Origin: VXNE01 sp965217825
GTDB lineage: Bacteria > Pseudomonadota > Gammaproteobacteria > Pseudomonadales > Azotimanducaceae
DNA length: 64,000 nt
Assembly (NCBI GenBank): GCA_965217825.1
Contig: OZ244571.1
Span: forward strand, 3,286,001 to 3,350,000
Direction of reading: 5' to 3'
Both the position numbers and the translations under genes were made by a program. The notes under the pieces were generated by a model. It worked only from the letters and a program-made list of their open reading frames with translations, was not told the DNA's origin and ran no database searches. Shown here piece after piece: positions 1 through 8,559 of this stretch. The first letter of the stretch is position 1. Each line of letters starts with the position of its first letter.

Positions 1-282
1 GCTTCGCTTGACGCGGGAGCCTTCGGGGAGTCGAACGTCCAGCGGGTTCTCGAAATCGCCAGCTCCGTACAGCGCGCCGAAAGTGTGCATGGCGCCGGAA
101 TCCCTGCCAAGCTGGACCAAGACGAGCCGCACTCATTCCTGTTTCGGCGATTCGTCACCGCCTCTCCGGAGATGGCGGCGACCCTCAACTCAACGCTCGC
201 CGACGAGATCGTCTCTCACGACGATCTCGTGGAGGATCCCGGTCTCCTGTTCGTTCCTCTTTTCGTCGGAGTGGGCGACTAA
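1..282 (+). CDS. C-terminal end of an unrecognised protein (cut by window edge)
   Basis: Frame 1 is open from the first base to a TAA at 280-282, giving the last 93 residues of a protein that starts outside the window. The visible part is mildly acidic and ends in LLFVPLFVGVGD. I do not recognise a family. It lies 101 bases upstream of the first ImmA/IrrE-like paralogue on the same strand, so the two may be co-transcribed. Confidence 0.5.
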   Translation, partial: ASLDAGAFGESNVQRVLEIASSVQRAESVHGAGIPAKLDQDEPHSFLFRRFVTASPEMAATLNSTLADEIVSHDDLVEDPGLLFVPLFVGVGD

Positions 283-383
283 ATGGCGGTGACGCCGGAG
301 ACGGGGCGTTGCACCGAATACATGCCTCGCATCGTCTGCTTTGGCCGCTTGCGACTCCTCTCGGCTCAGGTACGCTCCCCCAT

Positions 384-1685
384 ATGATCGACTTCCAGAT
401 CGGCATCGGAGAGCCCAGGAACGACAAGTGCCCCAAACCGGACCGCCTGTGTATCCGCCTCGGCGATGCATGCCTCACCCGCCTGATCCGTCGCGGCGGC
501 AACGCGCCCGACGACTGGCTGGAGGCCCCTCCCGTCCCGCTGGCCTTCTGGTTCGTTGATAACTGGTGGCGCATACGATGGGAGCCAACGCCACACGGTG
601 ACCTCAACGCGGTGTGGCGACTTGCACATCACCTGTCGTCTGTCGGGGCTAGATACCATTGGCCCAACGTGTCGATCTGGGGCGAGGGTTCGCGAGTTGG
701 GGTCGCCGTTCACGCCGACGCCAACAACCTCAAGTCTTCCCTGAAGTTCGTCGCAAAGCCCAGATTGGATTACGTCCCATCCTCAATCATCGAAGACGCC
801 ATCGACCGTTTCGTTCGAGCTGTCCTCGAAAGTGTCGGCGACGCCTCAGACGGGCTCGGTACCGAATACCGCCAATTGCAATCCGAGCGCACCGAACCTT
901 CGGTCACGGAATGGCGCAAGCTCGAAGCCATGCTCGGATTCGATCCCGACGACGCCCCGGACGGTCTGGTGGCCCGCTTGGAAGCTCTATCGGAACAATT
1001 CGGCTCGGAGCCGCTCCAAGAGGCGGCACTCGCCCATCAGGGCAAGCGGGCAGCCGAAGTGCTGGACAACTGCATCCGTGCGGCCAAGTCTTCCAACGTG
1101 CTGGTTCGTTCGCCGTTGCCCGCAGAAACGATTGCCGACCCCGCATACATCGACCGGGGCTCTTTCCAACCGCCTTGCTTGCTCGGCGTCGATGCTGCCA
1201 ACCAAATGCGTGATCGGCTCGGCGTACCGCCCGGACCGATACGCAATCCGCGACTCAGCGAGATTGTTGGGACAAACGTCGATCACCTTCAAACCAAACG
1301 GCGATCAACCTTCAGTATTCCCTACGCCTTGCGGTTCCGCGAAGAAACAGGCAGCAGGCTCGCCTTGCGGTCCGCCTGGTCGCACACGCGACGGTTCGAA
1401 CTCTGCAGAAGCCTCGGCGACATCATCTGGTCCCGCGATGACGATATGGGACCGCTGTCCGCAGCAAAATCCGAGCGCCAGAAGTTCCAAAGGGCTTTCG
1501 CCCAAGGGTTCCTCTGCCCATTCGACGACCTTCGGGCGTACATCAACACCGACGAGCCGGGCGAGGACGATATCCATGCCGCCGCCCGTCACTTCCACGT
1601 TTCTGAACGCTTGATCGAGGCAACTCTCGTGAACAACCACGTCATCGACCAAGCCTCTTTCGAACAAATGGTGGATGCCGCGTAG
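384..1685 (+). CDS. Paralogue 1: protein with catalytically dead ImmA/IrrE-like C-terminus
   Basis: A 433-aa protein from ATG 384. An in-frame ATG at 309 exists, but the related copy at 5015 starts at the equivalent of 384 (MTDFEI versus MIDFQI). The N-terminal half (about 20-130) is tryptophan rich (WFVDNWWRIRWEP) and unknown to me. Residues about 330-425 follow the layout of M78 ImmA/IrrE peptidases: an RFEL stretch, then the active-site helix, then FAQGFLCPFDDLRAYI, a helix, VSERLIEATLVNN and VI. Where the family has HExxH, this protein has R342-S-L-G-D346, so the zinc site is missing. The same loss in paralogue 3 shows it is a family property, not damage. A role in sensing or regulation without peptidase activity is inference. 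This is the only uninterrupted copy of the three. Confidence 0.75.
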   Translation: MIDFQIGIGEPRNDKCPKPDRLCIRLGDACLTRLIRRGGNAPDDWLEAPPVPLAFWFVDNWWRIRWEPTPHGDLNAVWRLAHHLSSVGARYHWPNVSIWGEGSRVGVAVHADANNLKSSLKFVAKPRLDYVPSSIIEDAIDRFVRAVLESVGDASDGLGTEYRQLQSERTEPSVTEWRKLEAMLGFDPDDAPDGLVARLEALSEQFGSEPLQEAALAHQGKRAAEVLDNCIRAAKSSNVLVRSPLPAETIADPAYIDRGSFQPPCLLGVDAANQMRDRLGVPPGPIRNPRLSEIVGTNVDHLQTKRRSTFSIPYALRFREETGSRLALRSAWSHTRRFELCRSLGDIIWSRDDDMGPLSAAKSERQKFQRAFAQGFLCPFDDLRAYINTDEPGEDDIHAAARHFHVSERLIEATLVNNHVIDQASFEQMVDAA

Positions 1686-1873
1686 CCAGGTCCTTCGGGC
1701 TGAAGCCCCGTGGGCAACGGACCCAGGCTCAGTTACTGCCGCGCGCGCGGCACGGTCAAATGGCTGTCGGCACGTCGGTAACGATACCGACACGATCCGG
1801 GCGGGTGATCCGGAGTTCATGGGCGTATAGTGTGAGTGTGGCGGATAATACCGCGATTAGTGGAATATGCACC

Positions 1874-2443
1874 ATGAATTTGCCCGAAGCGGTGCGGGTT
1901 CTTGTGCTCGGCGACGGGGGGCAGTTTCCCGTACTCCGGCGAGAGACGCTGCACATGCTGTTCCCCGCCGACTCTGACCGCGCATTGTCGGCGGGCCTCA
2001 CGATGTTGCTGGAAATCGGACTGCTTGAGCGGATCGCCCGTGGGGTATATCTCAATCGCACGGCACCGGGAACAACCGAGCGTTTCATGGGTTGGGCGAT
2101 CGAAGCGTTGCGTCCGGGGCATTTGAACTACCTGAGCTACGAATCCGCGTTGGCAAACGCGGGATCGCTAAGCCAGCAGCCGTACTGGTATACCTTGGCC
2201 ACGACCGGCAATCCGGGCGAGTACGCCACCAGGTACGGCAACATAGCGTTCCGGCACACGAACCGCCGTCGCGGAGAGATAGTCGCCAACACCGTCGTGG
2301 ACGAACAGGGCGGGTACATGGTGGCACACCCGACCATGGCCCTCGAGGACTTGCGCAGAGCGAAGCCCGCGTTGGTGGCGAGCGTTGACGAGATCGCGCA
2401 TGAGGAAGTTGTCGCCGAGTGGGGTCCGTACCATGCCGGATGA
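1874..2443 (+). CDS. AbiEi-type type IV antitoxin, transcriptional regulator
   Basis: A 189-aa protein from ATG 1874; the ORF can be extended to ATG 1760, but the N-terminal winged-helix region begins right after 1874. The first ~70 residues form a helix-turn-helix-like unit ending GLLERIARGVYLNR, typical of AbiEi antitoxins that bind their own promoter and relieve toxin activity without direct toxin contact. The rest (NYLSYESALANAG, HPTMALEDL) matches the AbiEi antitoxin C-terminal region. Its stop codon overlaps the start of the nucleotidyltransferase gene by 11 bases, the usual tight coupling of AbiE pairs. Family placement is good; the exact start is uncertain. Confidence 0.8.
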   Translation: MNLPEAVRVLVLGDGGQFPVLRRETLHMLFPADSDRALSAGLTMLLEIGLLERIARGVYLNRTAPGTTERFMGWAIEALRPGHLNYLSYESALANAGSLSQQPYWYTLATTGNPGEYATRYGNIAFRHTNRRRGEIVANTVVDEQGGYMVAHPTMALEDLRRAKPALVASVDEIAHEEVVAEWGPYHAG

Positions 2444-3350
2444 CTTCATGGCGCTGGCCGAAGAAATCATAGAGCGCAAGGGGCAACTGGCGCACTGCCG
2501 CAAAACGGTGGAAAAGGAGATTCTTCACATGGAGATTCTTCGCGCGACGAGTCAAGCCGGCACCCTCCGCAAGCTCGTGTTCAAGGGTGGGACATGCCTG
2601 CGGCTTTGCCGGCGCGGGGAGCGTTTGAGCGAGGATCTGGACTTCACCGGCGGGCCGCACTTCGACCCCGAAACGATGGACAATCTCGAAAAGACCATCG
2701 GGGATCACCTGTGGCGGCATTACGGCTTGGAGTCCATGGTGCGAGCAGTCGGGAAAATCTCCGGCGACAGACCAACGCACCGATGGTGGGCGCGAATTGT
2801 GACCCGCCCGTCGCCCACAGGGGGCACGTCCAACATTGGCGTACAGCGCATCAAGATTGAGGTGGACTCCGAGAGCTGGCCGGAACGCACCTCCGTCGTG
2901 CCTGCCATTTTTCCGCATGGCGACGTGATAATGCCCTCCACCGCCGTCGCGGTGCGATGCGTGCCCGTAGCTCAAACGATGGCGGACAAACTGGTGGCTT
3001 TGCCCATATCCATCATGGAGCGTCGCAACCCCCGCTTCCGCGATATATGGGACATCCACAAGTTCATGCCGCCGTCGGCGGGAGAGCGCCGCCCGGTCAT
3101 CGAAGCGGCGCGAGAGTACGCCGCCAGGCGGATGGGGTTGGATGAGTTCAAGGACACCTTGACCGCAGTGAGCGAAAAGCTCCCTGCGATCATCGCGTCA
3201 GATGCGTTTCGCGACACGCTTCGGCTGTTCCTGCCGATGGATGTGGCCGCGCGGACCGTCGACGCCCCCGACTACCGCGAAGCTGTGACAAACCAGATGA
3301 TGGAGATCTTCGCACAGGTTCGCGATCCGCAAAGCGAGAATTTGCGTTGA
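2433..3350 (+). CDS. AbiEii-type nucleotidyltransferase toxin
   Basis: A 305-aa protein of the nucleotidyltransferase AbiEii/AbiGii family (DUF1814). Visible motifs are the KGGT signature at 51-54 followed by SEDLDF at 66-71, the metal-binding part of this nucleotidyltransferase fold. A later acidic residue lies in IKIEVDSE and a conserved C-terminal core in MADKLVAL...RDIWDIHKF. Known relatives transfer nucleotides to tRNA or other targets and cause abortive infection when the antitoxin fails. ATG 2433 overlaps the antitoxin stop. The motifs look complete, so the pair is probably functional. Confidence 0.85.
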   Translation: MPDDFMALAEEIIERKGQLAHCRKTVEKEILHMEILRATSQAGTLRKLVFKGGTCLRLCRRGERLSEDLDFTGGPHFDPETMDNLEKTIGDHLWRHYGLESMVRAVGKISGDRPTHRWWARIVTRPSPTGGTSNIGVQRIKIEVDSESWPERTSVVPAIFPHGDVIMPSTAVAVRCVPVAQTMADKLVALPISIMERRNPRFRDIWDIHKFMPPSAGERRPVIEAAREYAARRMGLDEFKDTLTAVSEKLPAIIASDAFRDTLRLFLPMDVAARTVDAPDYREAVTNQMMEIFAQVRDPQSENLR

Positions 3351-3361
3351 CGCGGTGATGA

Positions 3362-4399
3362 AAGCGGGGCCGCAGGCCCGAGACGCCGCCAGCGGCAGAC
3401 CGCCTGCGTATTCGCCTCGGCGATGCATGCCTCACTCGCCTGGTCCGTCGCGGCGCCAACGCGCCCGACGACTGGCTGGAAGCGCCTCCCGTCCCGCTGG
3501 CCTTCTGGTTCATTGACAAATGGTGGCGCATACGCTGGGAGCCAACGCCCCACGGTGACCTCAACGCGGAGTGGCGACTTGCGCATCACCTGTCGTCTGC
3601 CGGGGCCGGATACCACTGGCCGAACGTGTCGATCTGGGGCGAAGGTTCGCGAGTTGGGGTCGCCGTTCACGCCGACGCCAACAACCTCAAGCCTTCCCTG
3701 AAGTTCGTCGCAAAGCCCAGATTGGATTACGTCCCGTCCTCAAGCATCGAAGACGCAATCGACCGTTTCGTTCGAGCTGTCCTCGAAAGTGTCGGCGACG
3801 CCTCAGACGGCCTCGGCACCGAATATCGCCAACTGCAATCCGAGCCCACCGAACCCTCGGTCGCGGCATGGCGCAAGCTCGATGCCATGCTGGGATTCGA
3901 TCCCAACGACGCCCCGGACGGTCTGGTGCCTCCCATTCCATCATCCATCCCCATCGCCAGCCGAGACGGCATCGATCTGGATCCGGTGGACCTCGCCAAT
4001 CCCGACCAACTCCTCTGGCTGCGTGCCTTGATCTGGCCTGAGCATCTCGAGCGCCACCAGCAGTTGATCGACGCGGCGGCAGAGTTCGAGCACAGCGACA
4101 TCCGCATGCACGCGGGCGATGCTTCCCGCGTCCTGCCAGCGTTGATCGAGACCATCCCCCTCGATCACGCCATGGTCGTCTACTCCACCATCGCGCTCTA
4201 CCAGTTTCCCCGCGAAAGCCGCCAGCGCATCGCCGCTACGCTCGCCGGCGCCAGCGCTACAAGGCCTGTATGGCAGATCGCGCTTGAGGGGAACGACCCG
4301 GAACTCTCCATCACGCGCTACCAGAACGGTGTGGACGAGACCGAATTGCTGGCTGATGCATCGCCGCATGGGTGGTGGATTGAATGGCGGTCGGCGTAA
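3362..4399 (+). pseudogene. Chimera: paralogue 2 fragment fused to DUF2332 C-terminus
   Basis: One open frame carries two unrelated pieces. From about 3401 to 3928 it is a near copy of paralogue 1 residues 22-195 (LGDACLTRL to DAPDGLV), with very high DNA identity. From about 3929 to the stop it becomes the C-terminal half of a DUF2332 protein (DGIDLDPVDL, WLRALIWPEHLERH, HGWWIEWR). The frame has no ATG; the first good alternative start is GTG 3626, inside the paralogue part, and a TGA at 3359-3361 closes the frame upstream. The native N-termini of both parents are missing. Recombination between paralogues or a deletion fits. It is probably non-functional, although a fusion protein from GTG 3626 (257 aa) could be made. 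Confidence 0.75.
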
Positions 4400-4510
4400 G
4401 CACGAACCCAACAAGTCGTATGACATCGCCGACCGAACTTGCTGAACGATCTGCCGTTTCGCAAACTAGCGGCCATTCGGTCATCAACGTAAGTCACGGA
4501 GGCTACGGTC

Positions 4511-5011
4511 TTGGCAAAGCCCCGCCGTCGCCAAACACACCGGCGCAGGTCAGACAATGAGAAGCGGCGCCTCTTGCCAGATCCCACCGACGACCTCGTT
4601 CAAGACATGTTGAATAACGTCCATTACCAAGGCAGCCCGAAGCACAAGTTGCACCCGCACCTGTTCGATCTTCCGCCATTCAACGGACAAAGGGGCGATG
4701 CCGCGCTTTGCGATGGCGCCGACTTCGAGCCCGGCCAAATGGCCGAGGTTCCGATGCTGGTCCAACGTGGCATCCGCGCTGGCCTCATCGGACATACGCA
4801 GCGCATCATCTGGACCGTAGCCGACGACGGCTGGATCTTCGAAGCCCGCGAGACGAACCGCGCCACTGCGGAGTTCCACGGCTACCCGGTTCTCCCGACC
4901 GAGGCCATCGCCCGCGCCGTGTTCAACCGCTTTTCTGCTTGGGCGGAAAAACAGGGCACGGATACAGAACAATCCGCCTGCGACTCGTGTAGGTTCCGTT
5001 ACGGGTTCTGA
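4511..5011 (+). CDS. Small conserved-looking protein coupled to paralogue 3
   Basis: A 166-aa protein starting at TTG 4511, with GGAGG about ten bases upstream. The N-terminus is very basic (RRRQTHRRRSDNEKRR). The middle carries HYQGSPKHKLHP and DAALCDGADF, and the C-terminus has CDSCRF, a possible CxxC metal knuckle. I do not recognise a named family. It ends with TGA 5009-5011 and paralogue 3 starts at ATG 5015, so the two are probably translated together. That makes it the best candidate partner of the ImmA/IrrE-like family. Confidence 0.65.
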   Translation: MAKPRRRQTHRRRSDNEKRRLLPDPTDDLVQDMLNNVHYQGSPKHKLHPHLFDLPPFNGQRGDAALCDGADFEPGQMAEVPMLVQRGIRAGLIGHTQRIIWTVADDGWIFEARETNRATAEFHGYPVLPTEAIARAVFNRFSAWAEKQGTDTEQSACDSCRFRYGF

Positions 5012-5934
5012 TAGATGACCGACTTCGAAATACTCATCCAAAACGGCAGTACCGAAAGCGGTGCCGACCCACGCCGTATCTCGATGCGCCTCGGCGATGC
5101 ATGCCTCACCCGCCTGGTCCGTCACGGCAGCCACGAGCCCGACGACTGGCTGGAAGCCCCTCCCGTCCCGCTGGCCTTCTGGCTCATCGACAACTGGTGG
5201 CGCATACGCTGGGAACCAACGCCCCACGGTGACCTCAACGCGGAGTGGCGACTTGCACATCACCTATCGTCTGTCGGGGCTGGATACCATTGGCCCAACG
5301 TGTCGATCTGGGGCGAAGGTTCACGAGTTGGGTTCGCTGTTCACGCCGACGCCAATAATTTGCAACCTTCCCTGAAATTCGTTGCCCAGCCCCGGCTGAA
5401 CTACGTGACGTCCTCAAGCGTCGAAGACGCCATCGACCGTTTCGTTGGACATGTCCTGGAACACGTCGGGGACGCCTCCGACGGGCTCGACGCCGAATAC
5501 CGCCAACTGCAAGCCGAGCGCACCGATCCTACGGTAGCGACCTGGCGCAAGCTCGAGGCCATGCTGGGATTCGATCCAGACGATGCGCCGGACGGCTTGG
5601 TTGACGGTCTGGAGACCCTAACGGAACGATACGGCTCCGAGCCGCTCCAGGAAGCGGCGCTCGCCCATCAGGGAGAGAGGGCAACCGAAGCAATAAACAA
5701 CTGCATCGAAGCGGCTGAGTCCTCAAACGTTGGACCTGACCCGCTTCGGTGGGCAGTTTATCACTTGAACAAATGGACCTTGCGGTCCCGCCGCCCTTGA
5801 TCGGGGCGGTTCCCCGATACGGAGCGACGCCAATGGTGCGCGCCGCCCGTTTTCAAACGGGCGGGCGGCGCGCCTACGCGACCCGGCCGCCGGGCCGCGC
5901 TCCAAAGCTCCCGCGGGTCCGCCAGCGGCGACGT

Positions 5935-6810
5935 TCACGCCGCCTCCCGCATGTGGTCCCAACCGCCCCGGCGCTCGAACTCCGCCGGGCTCAGGTAGCC
6001 GATGGACGAGTGGCGGCGCTTGTTGTTGTAAAACCCCTCGATGAAATCGAAGATCGCCAGTTCGGCCTCGCGCCGCGTGCGGAACGTCGCGCGATCGATC
6101 AATTCGCACTCCAGCGTGGCGAAAAAACTCTCGCACAGCGCGTTGTCGTAGCAGTCGCCCGTCGAGCCCATCGACAGCCGCACGCCGGCGTCGCGGCAGC
6201 GGTTGCCGAACGCCAGCGAGGTGTATTGCGAGCCCCGGTCGGAGTGGTGGATCACGCCGCGCGCGCCGCGCTGCTCCAGCGCCATGTCCAGCGCGTCGAG
6301 CATCAGCCGCGTCACCAGTTCGGCGCCCATGCACCAGCCCACGACGCGCCTGGAATACACATCCACGACCACCGCCAGGAACAGAAACCCCGCCAGCGTC
6401 GGAACGTAGGTCGCGTCCGCCACCCACAGCTCGTCCGCCGCCGAAGCCGAAAAGTCGCGCCGCACCAGGTCCGGCGCCGGCTCCGCCGACGCGTCCGCCG
6501 CCGTCGTCTTCGTCCATTTGCGCCGATCGACGCCGCGCAGGCCGCTCTCCCGCATCAGCCGCGCCACCCGCTTGCGGCCAAGCCGCTCGCCCTCCTCCCG
6601 CAGCTCCGCGTGAATCCGCGGCGCGCCGTACGTGCCCCGCGAATCGCGGTGTATCGCCTCGATCCGCGCCGACAACCCGGCGTCCCGCCGCGCGCGCGGC
6701 GACGGACCCCGCCGCAGCCACGCGTAGTACCCGCTGGCGGAGACCCCCAGCACCCGGCACATCGTCGCCACCTTGTGATCGGCCCGATTCGCCTTCACGA
6801 ACTCGAACAC
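5935..6810 (-). CDS. IS3-family transposase OrfB (DDE integrase core)
   Basis: A 291-aa protein starting at GTG 6810. It has the HTH_21 region near the start (SRGTYGAPRIHAEL) and an rve integrase core with the DDE residues in ADATYVP, HHSDRGSQYT and NALCESFFATLE. It ends with KRRHSSIGYLSPAEFE, the usual C-terminal signature. Length is standard. It is probably expressed mostly as an OrfAB fusion after frameshifting. Confidence 0.92.
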   Translation of the reverse strand: MFEFVKANRADHKVATMCRVLGVSASGYYAWLRRGPSPRARRDAGLSARIEAIHRDSRGTYGAPRIHAELREEGERLGRKRVARLMRESGLRGVDRRKWTKTTAADASAEPAPDLVRRDFSASAADELWVADATYVPTLAGFLFLAVVVDVYSRRVVGWCMGAELVTRLMLDALDMALEQRGARGVIHHSDRGSQYTSLAFGNRCRDAGVRLSMGSTGDCYDNALCESFFATLECELIDRATFRTRREAELAIFDFIEGFYNNKRRHSSIGYLSPAEFERRGGWDHMREAA

Positions 6811-7109
6811 CTTTCCGGTATCGAGTCGGCCTCCCGCGCGAACCAGGCCGCGGCCTTTGCCAATATGTCGCGCTCTTCGCGCAGCCGCCGATTCTCGCGC
6901 TTGATCCGACGCAGCTCCGAACGCTCCTCGCTCGTCAGCCCGTCGCCGCGCCGGCCCGCGTCGCGGTCCGCCTGCCGCACCCAGTTGACGATCGTCTGCG
7001 CCGTCGGCTCGAACTCCCTCGACAACTCCGCCGGACTACGACCGGACCGAACCAGCGCCACCATCTTCTCTCGAAAATCCCCCGCGTACGGGCGTCGAGT
7101 CTTCGCCAT
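6795..7109 (-). CDS. IS3-family transposase OrfA (HTH)
   Basis: A 104-aa protein from the ATG at 7109, with GGAGG just upstream. The N-terminus has the helix-turn-helix used for end recognition (PYAGDFREKMVALV...FEPTAQTIVNWV). It is followed by a leucine-zipper-like stretch (RIKRENRRLREERDILAKA) used for multimerisation. It overlaps the start of orfB by 16 bases, the arrangement in which a -1 frameshift makes the OrfAB transposase; I did not find an undisputed slippery heptamer. Confidence 0.9.
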   Translation of the reverse strand: MAKTRRPYAGDFREKMVALVRSGRSPAELSREFEPTAQTIVNWVRQADRDAGRRGDGLTSEERSELRRIKRENRRLREERDILAKAAAWFAREADSIPERCSSS

Positions 7110-7749
7110 AGGAACACCTCCTCCTATTAGGATCCATGTGTCCACTAAAGCGGGTCAACTCCACGTATTGATTCGCGCGCCGTTCGCTTTCGACACTTTA
7201 GATCCGATAAAAGTAGGCCGGTCCTCCCTGCAACCACCTTGGCGCCTCGCCGTAAGGGCCGCCAACCAACTGCGCCATTGGCTCAACGTTCCGCCCGGAC
7301 CCATACGCAACACGCGACTCAGCGAGATTGTCGGGACAAACGTCGATTACCTCGGGACTAAACGGCGATCAACTTTCGATATTCCCTACGCCCTGCGGCT
7401 GCGCCAAGAAACTGGCAGCAAGCTCGCCTTGCGGTCCACCTGGTCGCACACGCGGCGGTTCGAACTCTGCAGGAGCCTTGGCGACATCATCTGGTCTCGC
7501 GACGACGCCATGGGGCCGTTGTCCGCCGCCAAGTCGGAGCGCCAGAAGTTCCAACGGGCTTTCGCCCAAGGGTTCCTCTGCCCATTCGACGACCTTCGGG
7601 CGTACATCAACACCGACAAACCGGGCGAAGACGACGTCCATGCCGCCGCTCGCCACTTCCACGTTTCCGAACGTCTGGTCGAGACCACGCTCGTCAACAA
7701 CCAAGTGATCGACCAAGCCTCGTTCGAACAAATGGTGGATGCCTCGTAG

Positions 7750-8103
7750 CGAAGCTCGGAAAGGACGATACCGTCCCCGCCAATACCGATTGCGATTGCC
7801 GGGTTTTCTTCAAGCGCTTCGGGCGACCGACCACCGCGCACGAAGTAGGCGCTTTGCGATCCCAAGTCGTACATTGGCAGTGTGCGGCACGGTTGACTGG
7901 TCACCGGCATGGCGGAGACCCAGCACCGAAGGACGTTATCGAGGACGACCAGTCGTGCTGTACGGGTCGTTTGCGAAATTGCCGCAATGCCAAGCCACGG
8001 TTATGATGGCGCAGCTCGCAAAGGCTAACCGCATCCAATCCGCCCAACCCGTTGTCGTATCAGCCTGAAGCGCCTCACTTCAACGGCGAGGAGACTCCCT
8101 TCC
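7750..8103. other. Intergenic stretch with no supported gene
   Basis: 354 bases between the end of paralogue 3 and the tRNA gene. Open frames here have no recognisable protein and no clear ribosome binding site. The tRNA promoter should lie in the last part, but I could not fix its elements. Confidence 0.4.
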
Positions 8104-8191
8104 GGAGGGGTGGCTGAGTGGACGAAAGCACTGGTCTTGAAAACCAGCGAGGTTAACGCCTCCCAGGGTTCGAATCCCTGCCCCTCCGCCA
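8104..8191 (+). tRNA. tRNA-Ser(TGA)
   Basis: 88 bases including the encoded CCA. The acceptor arms GGAGGGG (8104-8110) and CCCCTCC (8181-8187) pair fully. The D-arm TGGCTGAGTGG, the anticodon loop CTTGAAA with anticodon TGA, a long class II variable arm, and the T-arm GGTTCGAATCC are all in place. Serine tRNAs are common integration sites for P4-type integrases, and an integrase relic lies 5 kb downstream. Confidence 0.96.
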
Positions 8192-8559
8192 ACTACATAA
8201 TAAAAACAATATGTTATCGTACTCATACCACAGTTCGTACCACACAATTGAAAGGCTTGAAGGCTTTGAACCGTGTGATTCGTCCTGCGACCACATGTTC
8301 GACAAACATCCCATGCCGATGAGGATCAGCTCTTATAAACCACGGATATCTGGCGGAGCATTTCAGTCGGCATCCGACTCCCCCCTTTCGGGTCGTGCCC
8401 CAACTGCAGTCCGGCCAGTAGGCCACTTGCGAGTCGCCATTGCCTGCTGGACCTGCTAGCAATAGCCGAGTCAAGGCCCCGCACGGCAACTGGTCCTCTG
8501 AAACAGGATCAACAGCCAGACCTCGCCCAAAGGTGCCCGTCGAGCGCCGTACCCGGCTC
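8192..8559. other. Region downstream of tRNA, no supported gene
   Basis: 368 bases. The first ~60 are noticeably AT-rich (CATAATAAAAACAATATG) against the GC-rich surroundings, as often seen at island junctions. I see no coding frame with recognisable content and no second copy of the tRNA 3' end in the window. Confidence 0.4.

Larger units (their letters stand above)
5731..7163 (-). mobile_element. IS3-family insertion sequence
   Basis: A 1433-bp element with imperfect terminal inverted repeats: TGGACCTGACCCGCTTCGGT at the left, and TGGAGTTGACCCGCTTTAGT when the right end is read inward. It is flanked by the 3-bp direct duplication CGT (5728-5730 and 7164-7166), typical of IS3-type transposition. 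It carries two overlapping genes on the minus strand, orfA and orfB. Both look intact, so the element may still be mobile. Confidence 0.92.
5015..7749 (+). pseudogene. Paralogue 3, interrupted by an IS3-family element
   Basis: The gene runs from ATG 5015 to 5730, stops at the IS, and resumes at 7167-7749. Removing 5731-7163 and one CGT duplication joins the halves in frame across SSNVLIRAP, which matches SSNVLVRSP in paralogue 1. The restored gene has 433 codons, against 434 in paralogue 1. The C-terminus repeats the dead ImmA/IrrE pattern CRSLGDIIW. Before insertion this was a full-length sister of the 384-1685 gene, paired with the 4511 gene. Translation now stops shortly inside the IS, after about 260 residues, so the C-terminal domain is lost. 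Confidence 0.88.

Noticed and set aside
5749..7749. A 666-aa plus-strand frame across the IS3 element
   Set aside because: Its first 470 codons are the antisense of the transposase genes; only the last part (from 7167) is real and belongs to paralogue 3.
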